DNA from: Pratylenchus scribneri
Lineage: Eukaryota > Nematoda > Chromadorea > Rhabditida > Pratylenchidae
Direction: 5' to 3'
Assembly (NCBI GenBank): GCA_030063045.1
Contig: JAQSEB010000009.1
Coordinates: 558,001 to 622,000 of the forward strand
Length of the DNA stretch: 64,000 bases
A program made the position numbers and the translations under genes. The notes under the pieces were generated by a model. That model was not told the DNA's origin and searched no databases. It was given only the letters and a program-made list of their open reading frames with translations. This document shows positions 1 through 13,900 of this stretch, one piece after another (position 1 is the stretch's first letter; every line of letters begins with the position of its first letter).

Positions 1-1620
1 GGGGTTAGGGGGAGGGGTCCGCTACGCTCGGCCTCGGCTCCCTCCGCTCGGTCGGCCCGCTCCGCGGGCCTCCCTCGCTCCGGGAGCCTCGGCCTCGCTT
101 CGCTACCCCCTCCCCCTCCCCCCTGAAACCCCCCACACCCCCACCCACGAACAGCCGGCGCGCTTCGCGCGCCCCCATAGCTCGCTTCGCTCGCTCACTT
201 TACCCAACATTATAATTTTGTTCATATTTATTAGTTTTTCCCACCTCTGAGTCATTTTTGGTGCTTCGCCCCTCATTTTAGTCATTTTTTGGTATTCGCG
301 CGCTGCGCGCGCGCTTGCAGCGCGAGCTAAGCGAGCCCAATCATCATCATTTTACTCAGTTTTTCATGGGCTTTCGAATGGTATATCACATGACATATAA
401 AAATGTTCCATTCGAAAAATCTCGATTTTGGCACTTTGTGCCGAACTTTCGAGACCGGCACAACTCTGTGGCATGTTGTCCAAATTTCGAGATCGATAGC
501 TCATTCGACGCGCCTTTCAAAACTGCACAATATATGTCGGGCGCACGTTAGCGCGCTGAAAGCGCACCGAGTTATGGTCGAAAAACCTCAAAAAATATGG
601 GTTTTAAACCGTTTTTGAAAATTTCAAGGAGAGGTCGTAACGGTGCCGTGAAAAATCTTTCTGTTTAAATTGTTGCGCACATGTCCAAGAATCTTTGGGC
701 AAAATTTCAGCCCAATCGTATGGTTGCGCATTGAGATAAAATTCGAGATGTGCCGCACCCCCCACAGAATTTACTGAAGGGTTTAATAACTAGCCCCTGC
801 GGGGCTCTCTTGCCTTATTATCATGTTTACTTCTTGGATATTAGAATCCCTGCGGGATTTCACTGTCTCTAGATGATTTTGGAGTCATTTATAGCTTAAT
901 CCGGCTTTATCCCTCTTAATCCACTTTAATCCCCTTTATCCGGCTTAATCCCACGCACTCCCACGCCTGCTATTTCCATTTTCGCCCCTTCGGGGCTCAA
1001 GGGGTGGCCTTCGGCCCCTTTCCCCACTTTAATCCCATCATTTTGACCCTTAATCCGGCTTAATCCCCCTTAATCCCCCTATATCCGGCTATATCCAGCC
1101 CAGCTACCGGGCCTCCGGCCCGGCCCACGTGCCTTCGGCACGCTTCCCCTTCACTTCCGACTCAATTCCCGCCTTAATCTCACCATTTTGACACTTAATC
1201 CCACTTAATCCCCCTTTATCCAGCTTAATCCCGCGCACCTTTAGGTTTCGTTCAAAACGGATATGATATTCGTGATCCCCGACCCCGATTACCCCATAAA
1301 CGACCATTTTTGTGAAAATTTTGGAAAAAACCGCTCCGCGGTTTGGCCACGGTAACTCGCGCACCGCTTGGCCAATCCCGAAATAAGTTCGATATTCGGC
1401 TTCGCCGACCTCGATTACCCATTCCCTGAACTTTTGGAGAAAAAAATCGAGAAAAAATTTTTTGAAAAGTGCTTGGTCCCCCCTATGGGTACCAAAAAAA
1501 CCGTTTTCCGCGCGGAGCTCCGCGCGGAGTGAAAATTTTGAAAATCTGGAAGTTTTGTCGGGGTCCCGACCTGGTCTGTGCACCTTTTTTAAAAAAGGTG
1601 CAGCCTACTGATCAAACCCC
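1..1620. repeat. GC-rich palindromic repeat island
   Basis: This stretch is much richer in G+C than the rest of the window and is full of short inverted repeats (for example around 30-110 and 165-190). It also carries clustered variants of TTAATCCGGCTTAATCCCC between about 890 and 1230. The same kind of text recurs in the loop of the foldback element at 23811-24315, so this is repeat-derived DNA. A 159-codon open frame on the minus strand (1104-1583) has no recognisable domain and lies wholly in the repeat. The long modular gene must cross or end in this region if it continues left of 1980. Confidence 0.7.
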
Positions 1621-1979
1621 GAGCCTGTGAATTTGCATTTATGATATTGGGGTCTTGTTATATTCTAGTAATAATAATTGATTTAATAAAATTGGATTAG
1701 CTGAATTATTAATATTAGTTTGTAATTTTTAGGATTATTAATAAAATAATTAATTCAGCCTCTCAATTATTTAAGCTAAAATCAATGGCTTTCAATGAAC
1801 TTTATTAGTTAAAAAATTAAAAATCATTTTTTTTTTGAAATTGTAAAATAGAATTAGAAAACTAGTTTCAAAAAATTATTTTTAATATATTAAAAATTAA
1901 AAATAGGTACTTATAAATAATTAAGTAATTTCAATAATTGTTAATTAATTATATTTGTAATTCATAAAAATTTGCACAC

Positions 1980-4900
1980 CTTTTAAACAATTTTCCCCAT
2001 TGCCAGCTTGATCAGAGCATTTGCATAAATCCACAAATTCCTCATTTGCCGGAAACCATTTGCCCAGTGGGGAACAAATCAAGCCCATTGCCCCCTTCCC
2101 GCCATTTACGCATTTCCCTGGAACTGTGTGATTTTCGGATTTGACCGATGTTCGGGGGAAAAGTGTTGAGCCCAATTGAAGCTGGAAATGTCTTGTTAAT
2201 AATTTGAGTTTTTTAATGATCCTGATTATATTTTTGGCCGATTTTTACATTTTAGAAGAAATATTTTAAATATTTTATAAATTTTTGGTTCTTTCCCATT
2301 GTAAATTCATTCATATTGCAAATTTCTATCTGACTCACTAACGAATATCTAAATAAGAATCTTTAAATTTATTAATAAAACATAACCATTGTGTTAGCAT
2401 TTTCTATTGATCATTTTGTTATTAAAATGAATGAATAAAAAATAAAAATTGTCCAAAAATTTTTTGGTCTTAAAAACGAAGATAATACTCCCAATTAATT
2501 TGTTGTCAATTCTTTCTCTATTTAATTTATTTTAATTAACTTTTTATAATATATTTATTCATGTTTCAAAAATTAACCTTTGGGCAAGCGGTGATTGTAA
2601 TTTTCATTCGTTCCATTTTCAGCTCTGGCGATTGTTCATCAACGGAAATTTGAAGCCAGAGAAATGGATGTTCCAATGAAAATTGAATTGAATGCACAGT
2701 TGGGTCGGCCAAAACGCCACCTTAAAAAATTTATAATACTCCGAGAATTCATGCGAAATCCTATCAAAACAAATTAGGAAAAAATACTTTTGGAATATAT
2801 TTTAATAAAGCCTATTTAGGCGCTATTTATATTTGATATTTTTATTCCGGAATTAAGCTTGTGTAACTTACACTTGGATTAAATATATTTTATGTATCTT
2901 ACGCATAAATTAAATAAACTTTTGTATGTCTTATGTTTGGATTAAATAGTATACTTTTGTATGTTTTATGTTTGGATTAAATAGTATACTTTTGTATGTT
3001 TTATGTTTGGATTAAATAGTATACTTTTGTATGTCTTATGTTTGGATTAAATAGTATACTTTTGTAATTCGTATATCTTATGTATTTTAGGCTAATATAT
3101 TTTATTCCCTCCTAACGAAAGAAGGGAGGAATATATTTTTATTCCCTGGAAAGATGTTTTGGTATATCCATCTAGAGAATATATGGAAAAAAATAATCAT
3201 TTAAATTATACCAAGTGGTGTGAAATGTTCACTAGACGGTGGCCCTTCCAAATGGATATCTGTTGAATAATAGCTCAACCAAACAAGGCAATTTTGGCAT
3301 GGAATTGGCGACAGTTCGATTGAAGCATCCAGCCAATCCTTAGCAGATACTTCCACCACTGGAGAGATTAAAAAACTGAAATATTAAATATTGAATTTAT
3401 TATAGCTCTTTCGAAGCGGCTCTCGAGCTGTATTAATTGTTGTTTTTATTATCATATTAATATCATAGTTAATCAAATTACTTCTTAATGCCAACCAGTG
3501 GCCTGAAGCTCCAACGACCGTTGCCCAATTGTGACCACTGAAAAATATAATAGATTTAAAAAATTATTATTTTAAAAATTAATTATAAATGAATTTTTAT
3601 TATAAATAATTTATTTACGTGAGCCGATGCCGTCCAACTAGCTGTGCCCGCATTTTTTGCACTGTCAAATGCCATCTCTGTGAATGGAATGGCGGCATTG
3701 ATCGACGACTGCCAATTCTGCCGTATTTCGCTCTTTTCAATTTGACGCTTTTTTCTCCCAATTTTCGTTGGCATTTTATCTTTCTTCTCCGCTTAATTTT
3801 ATTATATTTTTATTTAAATTAATATTATTTAATTAATTTTTATTATTTCAAAATTATGATTTACCTTTTATACATGTTCTTGGTGTTGGATCGCTGAGTC
3901 GATAATTTGGCTGTGCACAATGGAAGGTGACTTTTTCGCCAACGCTGATTTTGTATTTATCTGCCATCAAAAGAGAATGCACATCGGGCATGGTCAGCTG
4001 GCAATGTTCTTTTTCCTTTGCTTAATTTAAATTTAATTATTTTTCTATAATTTACTGTTAAAATAAAATTTGATTTTGTCAAAAAGTTAAAATAAATAAA
4101 TTTTTAATTATTTTTTAAAAATAATTTTCTATTATTATTATTATTTTTATATTTTTTAAATAATTTTTAAATAGTTTTTTAAAATATTTTTTTACATTAA
4201 AAAAATTTAATAAAGCAATTATTTAAAAAATATCCATTTTATTGATTATGGTTTTTATAATTTAATATATGATTGGTAAATAAAATCATGATTTGGCCGA
4301 TTCAAAAATGTTCTTATTACACATTTGATATTTTTAATTATTTTTCTTTTCATTTACCTATGCAAATTGGTGGTCCATTACTCCATTTGCCATTTGGTAG
4401 ACAAATGGCTTTGTTCGCTCCAATCATCAAATAATCGTTTTCATTATTTTTCCCATTTTCGCATTCAAATTCCAATATTTCATTGATGTCAAATTCTGTT
4501 TTTGATCCTTTTATTTTTGTCATTGAATTTGGTAATGTTGGTGCTTGGCATGAAAATGCTAAATAAGGGAAAGAATTAATTTTTTATCTTATTTAAATAA
4601 AAATTTTTTATTTAATTTAAATTTATAATTAATTATGTATAATTTTCTTAATTTATTAATTTTTTTAATTAAAAAAAATTATTTTTAAAATTATTTTTAT
4701 TAACTTTTTGTGCATTTTTCAGCCAAATTTTCGTCTCCTTTCCATTGCCCATTTTTTCCACATTCCATTTTTGCCGTTGGGCCAATCAAAACAGATGAAG
4801 CATTTTTGTTGTTTGTTCGACAAAAAATCGACAAATTTGTGCCAGCAAAATTAAATCCTTCAGAATTATGGAAAAACAAATTTTCTCCATTTTTTATTGA

Positions 4901-7900
4901 AGGATATGGGCATTGTTGAGCTTAAATTTAAAAAAAATATTATTAATTTTAGATGAATATTTTATTGATAATTTTAATTTAAATTTCAATAAAAAAATAT
5001 TTTAAAAGAAAAATAATTTTATTAACTATAAAAAATGGACGTACCTAAACAGGAAATTTGCGGCCTACTCCAAGTCCCATTTTCGTTGCATTCTGAAAAC
5101 GAATGGTTGCCCTTCTGCAATGATCCATCCGGGCATTTGTAAAAGGCACGACTTCCAAATAGATTGCCTCGACTTTGATTAATCAGCTGCTGGATTGGAA
5201 ACAAAAATTTGGATGGTGGCAATATTTCCTCAGGTACATTCGGACATTTGATTGCTGTAAACGAGGGATAATTTCAATTAATTGGATTTTTTTATTAGAT
5301 AATTTTATAAGATTCATTGCAAAATTTGAAAAAATTTTAAAATTATATTTCAAATGAAATTTATGATAATAAAAAGTATTTTTCATTCGTTAAAAAAATT
5401 AATTTACAATTTGATTATATTAATTCATAAATGTGAAAAAAATTTTTTAATATTTTCTAATATTTTATTTTATTTATTTAATCAAAAAATAACTACAAAA
5501 AACTTTAATGAAAACTTGTGCCCAATGTCATGCGCATGTCAAATTTATGGTGCGATCGGTTTTCGCACACCACATAAACGAAATAAACATCATCATTCGT
5601 TTCTTAATTCATTTCCATCAATTTTGTTATGATCAAAGCGCAAATTGATGACAATTTTTCATTCCTAACTATTCTCATGATCAAATTATCTTGAAAGTTA
5701 ATGTGATTCATATATTAGTTCATTCATAATTTATTTCTAAAATGTTGAATGCAATAAAACTTTTAATTCTTCATGCAATTTTATTTAAAACTTAAGTTAT
5801 ATTTCCACTCCACCTCTTTTTAAACAGACATTAAAATTCCGTCTCGGTTTTTATTTTAAAAATTAACTAATAAACAGATGGCATAATGTTTATGAGAGCG
5901 GTCATTTCTTAAATAAACTTTTAATTCCACCTCTTTTTTAAAAGAGCATATTATTCTGCTAGTATTCAATTTTTAATCTCATGGAAATTTAATCTTTTAA
6001 ACTAGAATCATCTGCAGATCAAAAGATTTACGCCAAATCTTTTTCAACAATGTTAAAATTCCCTCATCATCCATCTTTTTGTCCAATTCGCCAAATTCAG
6101 TCAATAATTATGCGCGAACAAATTGACCAAAAACAAAACCAAAACCCAACATCAGCGATCAACAGCTCAGGAGTTCCATCTTTTTTCCAACATTTCTTCC
6201 ACTTTTCAGCACACCTTATTTCCTTTTGCAAATTCCTGTTTACAACATAGCCTCTTTCATTATTTCATTCGGTTATATATTTTATGAGCGCAAAAATCAT
6301 TTTTATTAACGTGATTTTCATTCGCATTCTCATTGCGTGCACAAATACAAAGTACTAGTAGAACCATAATTTGGAGCGCAAAACAGAATTTATTTTTTTT
6401 TAAATATATATTTTTATTATTATATTAATTTTATACTTAATATTTACACTAAAATTTAACTGAGATCTTTTTATTTATTTCAAAAAATTGATGCCAATTC
6501 CATTTAGCATAAAATTATAGTAGAATTTATCCAAATTTTAGCATCGAAAAATCAACATGTGACCTAAAAACTTGATCAAATTGGACTCAATTTTAGACCC
6601 GATCCTGTCAATCAAATAAAGCCACGAATGTAAAGCTAAGTTTAAAATTAATTCCATAGCCCCAACCTATTTTATGTCTATTACCGCCTTAATTGTTATT
6701 CGGAACAGAACGAAAAATTTTAATTAAATTCCTTGATTTTATGAGTAAATTAATATTTTCTTATAAAAATACAAACATTTAATTTGAAAAAGTATTTTGC
6801 ATGAAATCAGCATGGATCCATAAATACATCCTACTCTAACCAAAATTATACTACATTTCTTTGTGAATTATGCATCCCACGCAAATATAACGCCATTTCC
6901 TTTGCAATTATTTCTTCCGCCGACACAAAGGTGTGTTCAACAAATTGAGCAAAAAAAAAAATTTCGGCGGTCTCTTTACTCTTCCACATTCATCCATTTC
7001 CGCCCTCAGGCGCTCTCCAAAAGCGGAGAACAAACAACGCATAAATCTTCGGACATATGAAATACCCTTATTATATTTTTGGGTGGAATTTGGGGAATAA
7101 TAAGCGCTCGAGCCAGCCATTTTCCCCATATCCCCTTATTCATTCTGCCAGCCTAAAGCAATGGACCCCCTCCACCCTTTTCCGCCCAATTTTATATTTT
7201 CTGCCCTAGAGGGATGAATATAGGGCAAGTTGTGAAATTGAGAACAAACCAAAAATTTTTTTGGGGTGGAGGGTCAGACAATTAGAAGGTTGGAAAACTC
7301 TGAAATTGTAAATTTTTCAGGCAAAATTTTTAAATAATTTTGTATACCAACTAATAAATATTTTTTTAATTTTTTCCTGAATCCGTGCCTACCCAAAATC
7401 CAATGAAAATTGTAAATAAGAGAAATTTCGGGTTAACATTTTAATATTTAATAAAATTTTTATTAATTATAAATCGGATATTTTTTTGTGATTAGACTAT
7501 TTTAATTTCCTTTTAAAAGCTTTAATATTTTTATAAATTATAAATCGGATTTTTTTGTGATTAGACTATTTTAATTTTTTTCAATAGCTTTTAAGAAATT
7601 CTTTTATCTTTCTGGGAAAATAATTTGAAGGTTGGCATAAAAGAATTAAAAAGTTTCACACGGATTTAGAGACAAAGGTAAAAGGCATAATAAATATAAT
7701 ATGTGGCGATATAATAGAATCTTTGACGAAAATTTTTTGCATTGATGCTATTCAATAGTCTAGAAATTTATTAAAATAATTTCTGCGATAATTTATATCT
7801 CTGCACTTTTATTTTCCTTATTTAGCCTACTTTTTGGACATTTACATACATTATTTATCTTGTTTTTTGTGCTCCACCATTTTTGGAACATTCCCCAGAA

Positions 7901-10900
7901 TGAAATTTGAGCCATGATATTTATCGTAATAAAACTCATATACATTTTTTCCCAAACCTAATTTGCTGCAACAGCCGAAAAAAATTTCTAGCGTTTTCTA
8001 AAAGGAAAATAAAAATTTTTAATATTTTATTTGTCAGAATTTATTCAAAATCTATGGATTAATTGAATACTCATCAGAAACCCTTTATTAACTATAAATA
8101 TTATTATTTTAAAAAGGCTAAAAAAATAAAATTTTTTTCAAAAAATGAGGAAGGGAAATAGAATAATTATTAAGACATAAAATAAATAATATTAATATGA
8201 GAAAATTAATTTACGAAATTAATTTTTGTGGCCATAAAACTTGTCTCTAATATAAGCAATAAAGTATGTATTAGTCATAGGTTTACATAGTGTGGGATTA
8301 GAGTTAAGATTATTAGGAATGAATTAAAATCTTCAAAAAGTCTCTGAATTTTGTCGATTTTTCGACATGAATTTTTTTTTGTAAATTAAAAACTTAGAAA
8401 AATAAAATTTGAAAAATCGGAATTAACAACAATTCTACTCAATAAACTACCACATCATCCATTCCTAATTGTCCAATTTTTCTTGAGAGCTATAAAAATT
8501 ATTTATGCATATTAGCCCGCCTACATACTTGTTCAGTGTCTCAATTAAATTGCCAAAAATATATTTGATGCTATCATTTTTCGTGTATCCAAAGGAAATG
8601 ATGGTGAATGTGGGAAAGGGCGGAACCACTAAATTCCACAAACAATGGGATAAATTTGGGTACAAGAACCAAATTTCAAGCCTATATAAAAGATAGGAAT
8701 TTTGGCAGTTTTTATTTTTCAGCCAAATAATATTTTTAAATTATATTTTTAAATTTTTTTTTTAATTTTTAAGAAAAGAGCCGAATTAAATCTATTTGTA
8801 AAAAAAATTTTTATAAAATTAAAATAAATATTTTTTAAAATTTTATTTATAAATTAAAAATGACGTCTAAAAATTTTGGTGAAAATTAATTAATTTAATA
8901 TCCAAAATTTTCTAAAAATTTTACAAATTGTTAAGCTAAAAATTACAAATAAAAAATTTTTCTCCAAATTTAGCAAAAAACTCATAAAAATTCCCAAAAA
9001 TTTCTATTTCTATAAATAAAATGAGCAACAGCAGCGGATTCTACGACAATTTGAGCGTTTCGGACGGCGATTTGTCCTTATCAAATTCGGTGACCACTCC
9101 AACTGGGGTGGATCGCTTAAGGCCAAACAATTCCGAGTCAAATGTTCGAAACAAGGCGGCTAAAAAAGCTGCAGAGGAGGCAGAAAATGTTATTGGCACA
9201 CCATTGACCACCGAATCTGAGGAACGAATTGAATTGAAGGTGATTAAAATATTCGAACTTTATTATTCAAGCGCCAAAATTTTTTGATTGAGAATTGGGA
9301 TTTGAATTAATATTTATTTAAGGTCCCATCCCCGTCGTCATTGGAATCGTCAAGTAACCAAAAAGACCAACAGGATCGATCACCTCATTTGCGAGAAATG
9401 GTTTGTTGGCATATTTTTAATAATATTTAATCAATTTATTTATCACTGAAAAATTATTTATGCCCTTTTTAATTAAATTATTTCAAAAACTAAATTTTCT
9501 TCTGTAGAAAATTTATTTTTTATATTTTTAATTCAGTTCATCTTATGCAAATTTTTCTGTTAGTTTAAAATTTAAATTCAAAGCTTAGCAATTTTTTATT
9601 TTTTATAATCCAAAATTTATGCTATATTAATACATTTTATTTATCATTAGGGCTAAATTAAGCTCGTTTATATTTTTTTCAAAACATTTTTTATAATTTT
9701 TGGTGGATTCAATTATAAATGCATTTTTATTAAATAAAATTTATTTATAAAATGATAGAAATTTAATTAAATGGCCTTATTGCCTTTATAATCATTTTTT
9801 AGGAATAAAATTGTAAATTAATTTTGTATAAATTTTTTATAATTTAAATTTTTTTATTTAAATTTTTTTAAAATTTTTTTAAAGATGAAAGCTTATGAGA
9901 GCATAATCAGCCATGTTGGTGAGGATGTCAATCGGCAAGGCCTACTCAAAACACCAATGCGCGCCGCCAAAGCATTGCTCTATTTCACCAAGGGATATGA
10001 GGAAAATTTTGACGGTACAATTTCGAATAATTAATTTTACTAATTTAATTATTTCTATTAAAGATGTGCTAAATGAAGCAGTTTTTGATGAGGACACGGA
10101 CGAGATGGTTAGTGTTAATTTTTAACTTTTGTAAATTGAGTCAAACTTTTGTGCATCTTGTCTAATATTTAAGCAATATTTCAAATCATTAATAAAATTT
10201 TAGTACTATTTGATTTAACATAATGCCCAAAAAGTTATGGCCAAAACTGCTTTGGTCTATTTACAGCTTTCGAATATTTATTTTTCTAAATATTTTCAAT
10301 TTAAAAAGGTGATTGTCCGAGATATCGAAATGTTTTCTCTTTGTGAGCATCATTTGGTCCCATTCTTGGGTCGTGTCCATATTGGCTATTTACCAAACAA
10401 AAAAGTGCTTGGCCTTAGCAAATTGGCCCGAATTGTCGAAATGTTCAGTCGACGATTACAAGGTTATTTACTATTAATTTTATAATCAAAAGTTGTTTTA
10501 AATTGAACTATATTTTGGGTATAATTTGATTTTTAAGGCCGTAATAATAATAAAAATAATTTTAAAAAATTTATATGGAAAAATGATTCATTTTTACTAT
10601 TTAGTGAGATTTAAATTAATTAAATAATTGACCGAAATTCATAAAAATTTTTTTTTGCAGTTCAAGAACGATTAACAAAGCAAATTGCTTCAGCGATTTT
10701 ACAAGCCGTACATCCTACGGGCGTTGGGGTCGTGATTGAAGCCAGGTAAATTTAATTATTATTATTTGGTTATTAAATATTAAAAAATTGCTTTCTAATT
10801 TCAGTCATATGTGTATGGTTATGCGCGGTGTGCAAAAAATTAATGCGACCACAACAACTTCCTGCATGCTGGGCGTATTTCGGTGATATGATAATAAAAA

Positions 10901-13900
10901 AAAAATAATTTTAAAAATTTTTTAATTAAAATTATATAGAAAATTCACCAATTCTTTTGCCAAATTTGTAATTATAAAAATACCAATTTTAAATTTTATA
11001 ATTTACAAGAAAATAGAATTTTTAGAAAAAATAAATTGTTTAATAATTTCAGTGATGATCCAAAAACGCGCGAGGAATTCCTGACATTGATTAAGAAATA
11101 AATTCGACTAATACCCTCTATGCGCGAATTTATTGATGTTGAGAAAAGAATGAAGTGAAATGATACAATTTAATTTTTAATATTTAAAAAATTTTAATTG
11201 AATATTTTTGTAATTATTTTTCGACATGGTTTTTTTCACCATTAGATATATTTTATTGTATTGTATTTTAAATAAACATAAATGTATTATTTAACAGTTT
11301 ATTAAAAATTTTAATTTTTAAATTTATTTTAAAAACTTTTGCACCTTGGGACATTAAACTTTTATTTTGCTTATTTTGACAATTTAATAAAAATAAATAT
11401 TTATTTTCACCTTCGCATTTTGGTTCCGGCATCCATTTTCCATCCGGCATACAATACACATTTGTTGGCTCCAATGGTTTAAAGCTGTAAATTTTTTTAT
11501 TATTACTTTTTATCAATCTCGCGAAGTAATATAAAAGTGACATACCCAAATTGGCAGCCAAAAGATATTAGGCCCTTTATCCGATTCAATGCCAGAATGA
11601 AACCATTTTCAATGATAGGCACAATGCAGGCGGCAAAAGAAGAGAAATTGTTATTTTCTAAATAAAAAAATTAAATTAAATCTTTTCCTAAAAAATTGAT
11701 TAAAAATAATTTAAATTTTATTTTAATTAAAAATTAAATTTCTATAATAGAATTTTTAAAAATTAAATTAAAATAATTTTAAAATTACCTTTTGTTAATT
11801 TTTTCGCATTTTCTGCCTCCGAAAAGCAAGATTGGCCATTTCCGCTTGCCTCCAGCAATTTCCATTTTCCGCCCTTTTCGCAAATTAATTTGCCCCCGCC
11901 TCTTCTTTCTGTTTCTTCAATTGTTGGGCATTCAAAATGGACGATTGAGCGGAAGGGAAAGGATTTTTCGGCTGTTATCAATTTTTGGCCATTTTGCCGA
12001 ATAATTTTCGCATTCAATGGATGTGGGCAATCTTCAAAAATTTTTTAAAATTATTATTTAAATTGGAGGGAGGGAGGATAGATAAAATTGGAAATTGGTG
12101 AGTATACATAAATTCTTTAAATTTTGTGGATTGCTTTCCATAAATTATTTCATTTAACCTTTACATATAGTATTTATATAATATCAAAATTTTGAGTATA
12201 ATTCTACTTACAAATGCAAAATAAGTAAAAATTAAAAAATCTATAATTAAAATTGAAGAGGATTAGGAATTAGGATAGCAATTCTATGAAGTTAAGCCTA
12301 TTCCCTTTATTATTTTATTTATTTTCGATAGGTTTTCGCTGGATTATGATTTATGAAGGAAATAAAGAAATATGAAAATTTGATTATAGAATGTGATGAG
12401 GAACAAAACCTCAATTTATCACTTTCCCTTTTGTTGGCTACTTTCCATAAATTATTTCACTCTGCATTATATAAGTTTTAAATGAAAATTAAACTTTTTA
12501 TTAGTTAAATCGTTAACAGTCCACAAAAAAATTATTTAAATAAAAAAATAAATTTATCTTTAATTAATTTCAAAAAATAATAATTTTATTGTATTTTTTC
12601 AATAGCATTTTTCAACCTGCTGCACTTTAGTGCATTTTTAGTTTAAATTTATTTTGTAAAATAAAGTTTAAATTAACAAACCGATTGAATAAATAAATTT
12701 TGCAGTGAAATTTTCTGAAACAGCTTGAATTCGAATTTTCATTGTATCCGAGTTGCTTCGAAATTGAAAGGGTATTCTACAAAAAAGTTAAATTGATTTT
12801 TAAATAACAAATTTATTTTATATACTTTTTTGCTAAATCCAATGGAAAAATGTCCTCATCGCCCATTTTGAACTGAAAATAATTAATTTAAAAATGTAGA
12901 ATTTATTTTTCGAAAAATATTAATATAATTTTAATTTATAATTATTTATTTTTTATCTAAATTCATTCACTGTTATTTTATCGTCCTCAGTTGCATTCAA
13001 ATTATCAACAAAAATTGTGAAAGGACAATTTTCATTTGGTGCATTTTTACATGGAATTTTTATAAGCCACGAACAATGAATTTCACTTTAAAATATTTAT
13101 AGTAAAACTAAACAAATTTATTTCCAAACCTTTCGGCTAATGGCATTAAATTGTGGATTTCAATGCTTCCATATAGGTTATTCAGCAATTGGTTCAAACA
13201 AGCTATTAAATATAATATTTTAATTTTATTTAAATTTGATTATTAATTTTTTATCTAATATTTTTAACAAAATTAATTCCTTTTTACACATTTTTTTCAT
13301 TTTTCAATTAAATTTACTTAAATTTTACACCTCTTTCAAAAGCGACTTGAAATCCTTTGCCAGCATTGGATGTTTTTCTCGCCTTGAATAGGAAGTCAAT
13401 TCTTTGCGCATTTACTAGCAGGGTAGTTGGTGGCAATTTTGATGAAAAATTTCCAATTTGATAATTTTTATCCAATGAAATTGTCAACCAATCATCTTGG
13501 GCCAAATCAAATTTGATGAACTTTAAATAAGGGAAAAATTTATATAATTACAAACTTAATTATTAAAATATTTAAAAAATTAACTTTGATGGCAACAATG
13601 CCCCGGGCTTGATTTTCAATTGTCCAATGACAATCCATCGGCACTTTGTATAGTCCATTATCTGGGATTCGCATTGGTGTGGAAAATGAGCCATTCTATC
13701 AAATAATTTGGATAAATTAAAAAAATTATTTAAAAAATAAAAAAAATATTTAAATTAAAAATTTAATATCTACCCATGATTCAAAACGTCGATGGCAGAT
13801 AGAAGCCTCTAAAATAGAAAAGAAAATTTAAATAATTTATTGATAAAATAACTAATTTTTAAATTGATTCCGCATATTTTTAATGGAGATAATTATTTCA

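Larger units (their letters stand above)
5255..11410 (-). other. 6.2-kb intron of the modular gene hosting GTP cyclohydrolase I
   Basis: The exon ending at 11411 stops after one base of a codon, and the next exon starting at 5254 supplies the other two, restoring a sushi reading frame. Everything between is therefore intron on the minus strand. It contains the complete plus-strand GTP cyclohydrolase gene (9021-11101) and two orphan coding-like stretches at 7851-8690. I see no gene in 5260-7850, which is AT-rich filler with short open frames of low complexity. Confidence 0.75.

Noticed and set aside
1104..1583. 159-codon minus-strand ORF
   Set aside because: It lies wholly in the GC-rich palindromic island, has no domain, and GC-rich repeats have few stops by chance.
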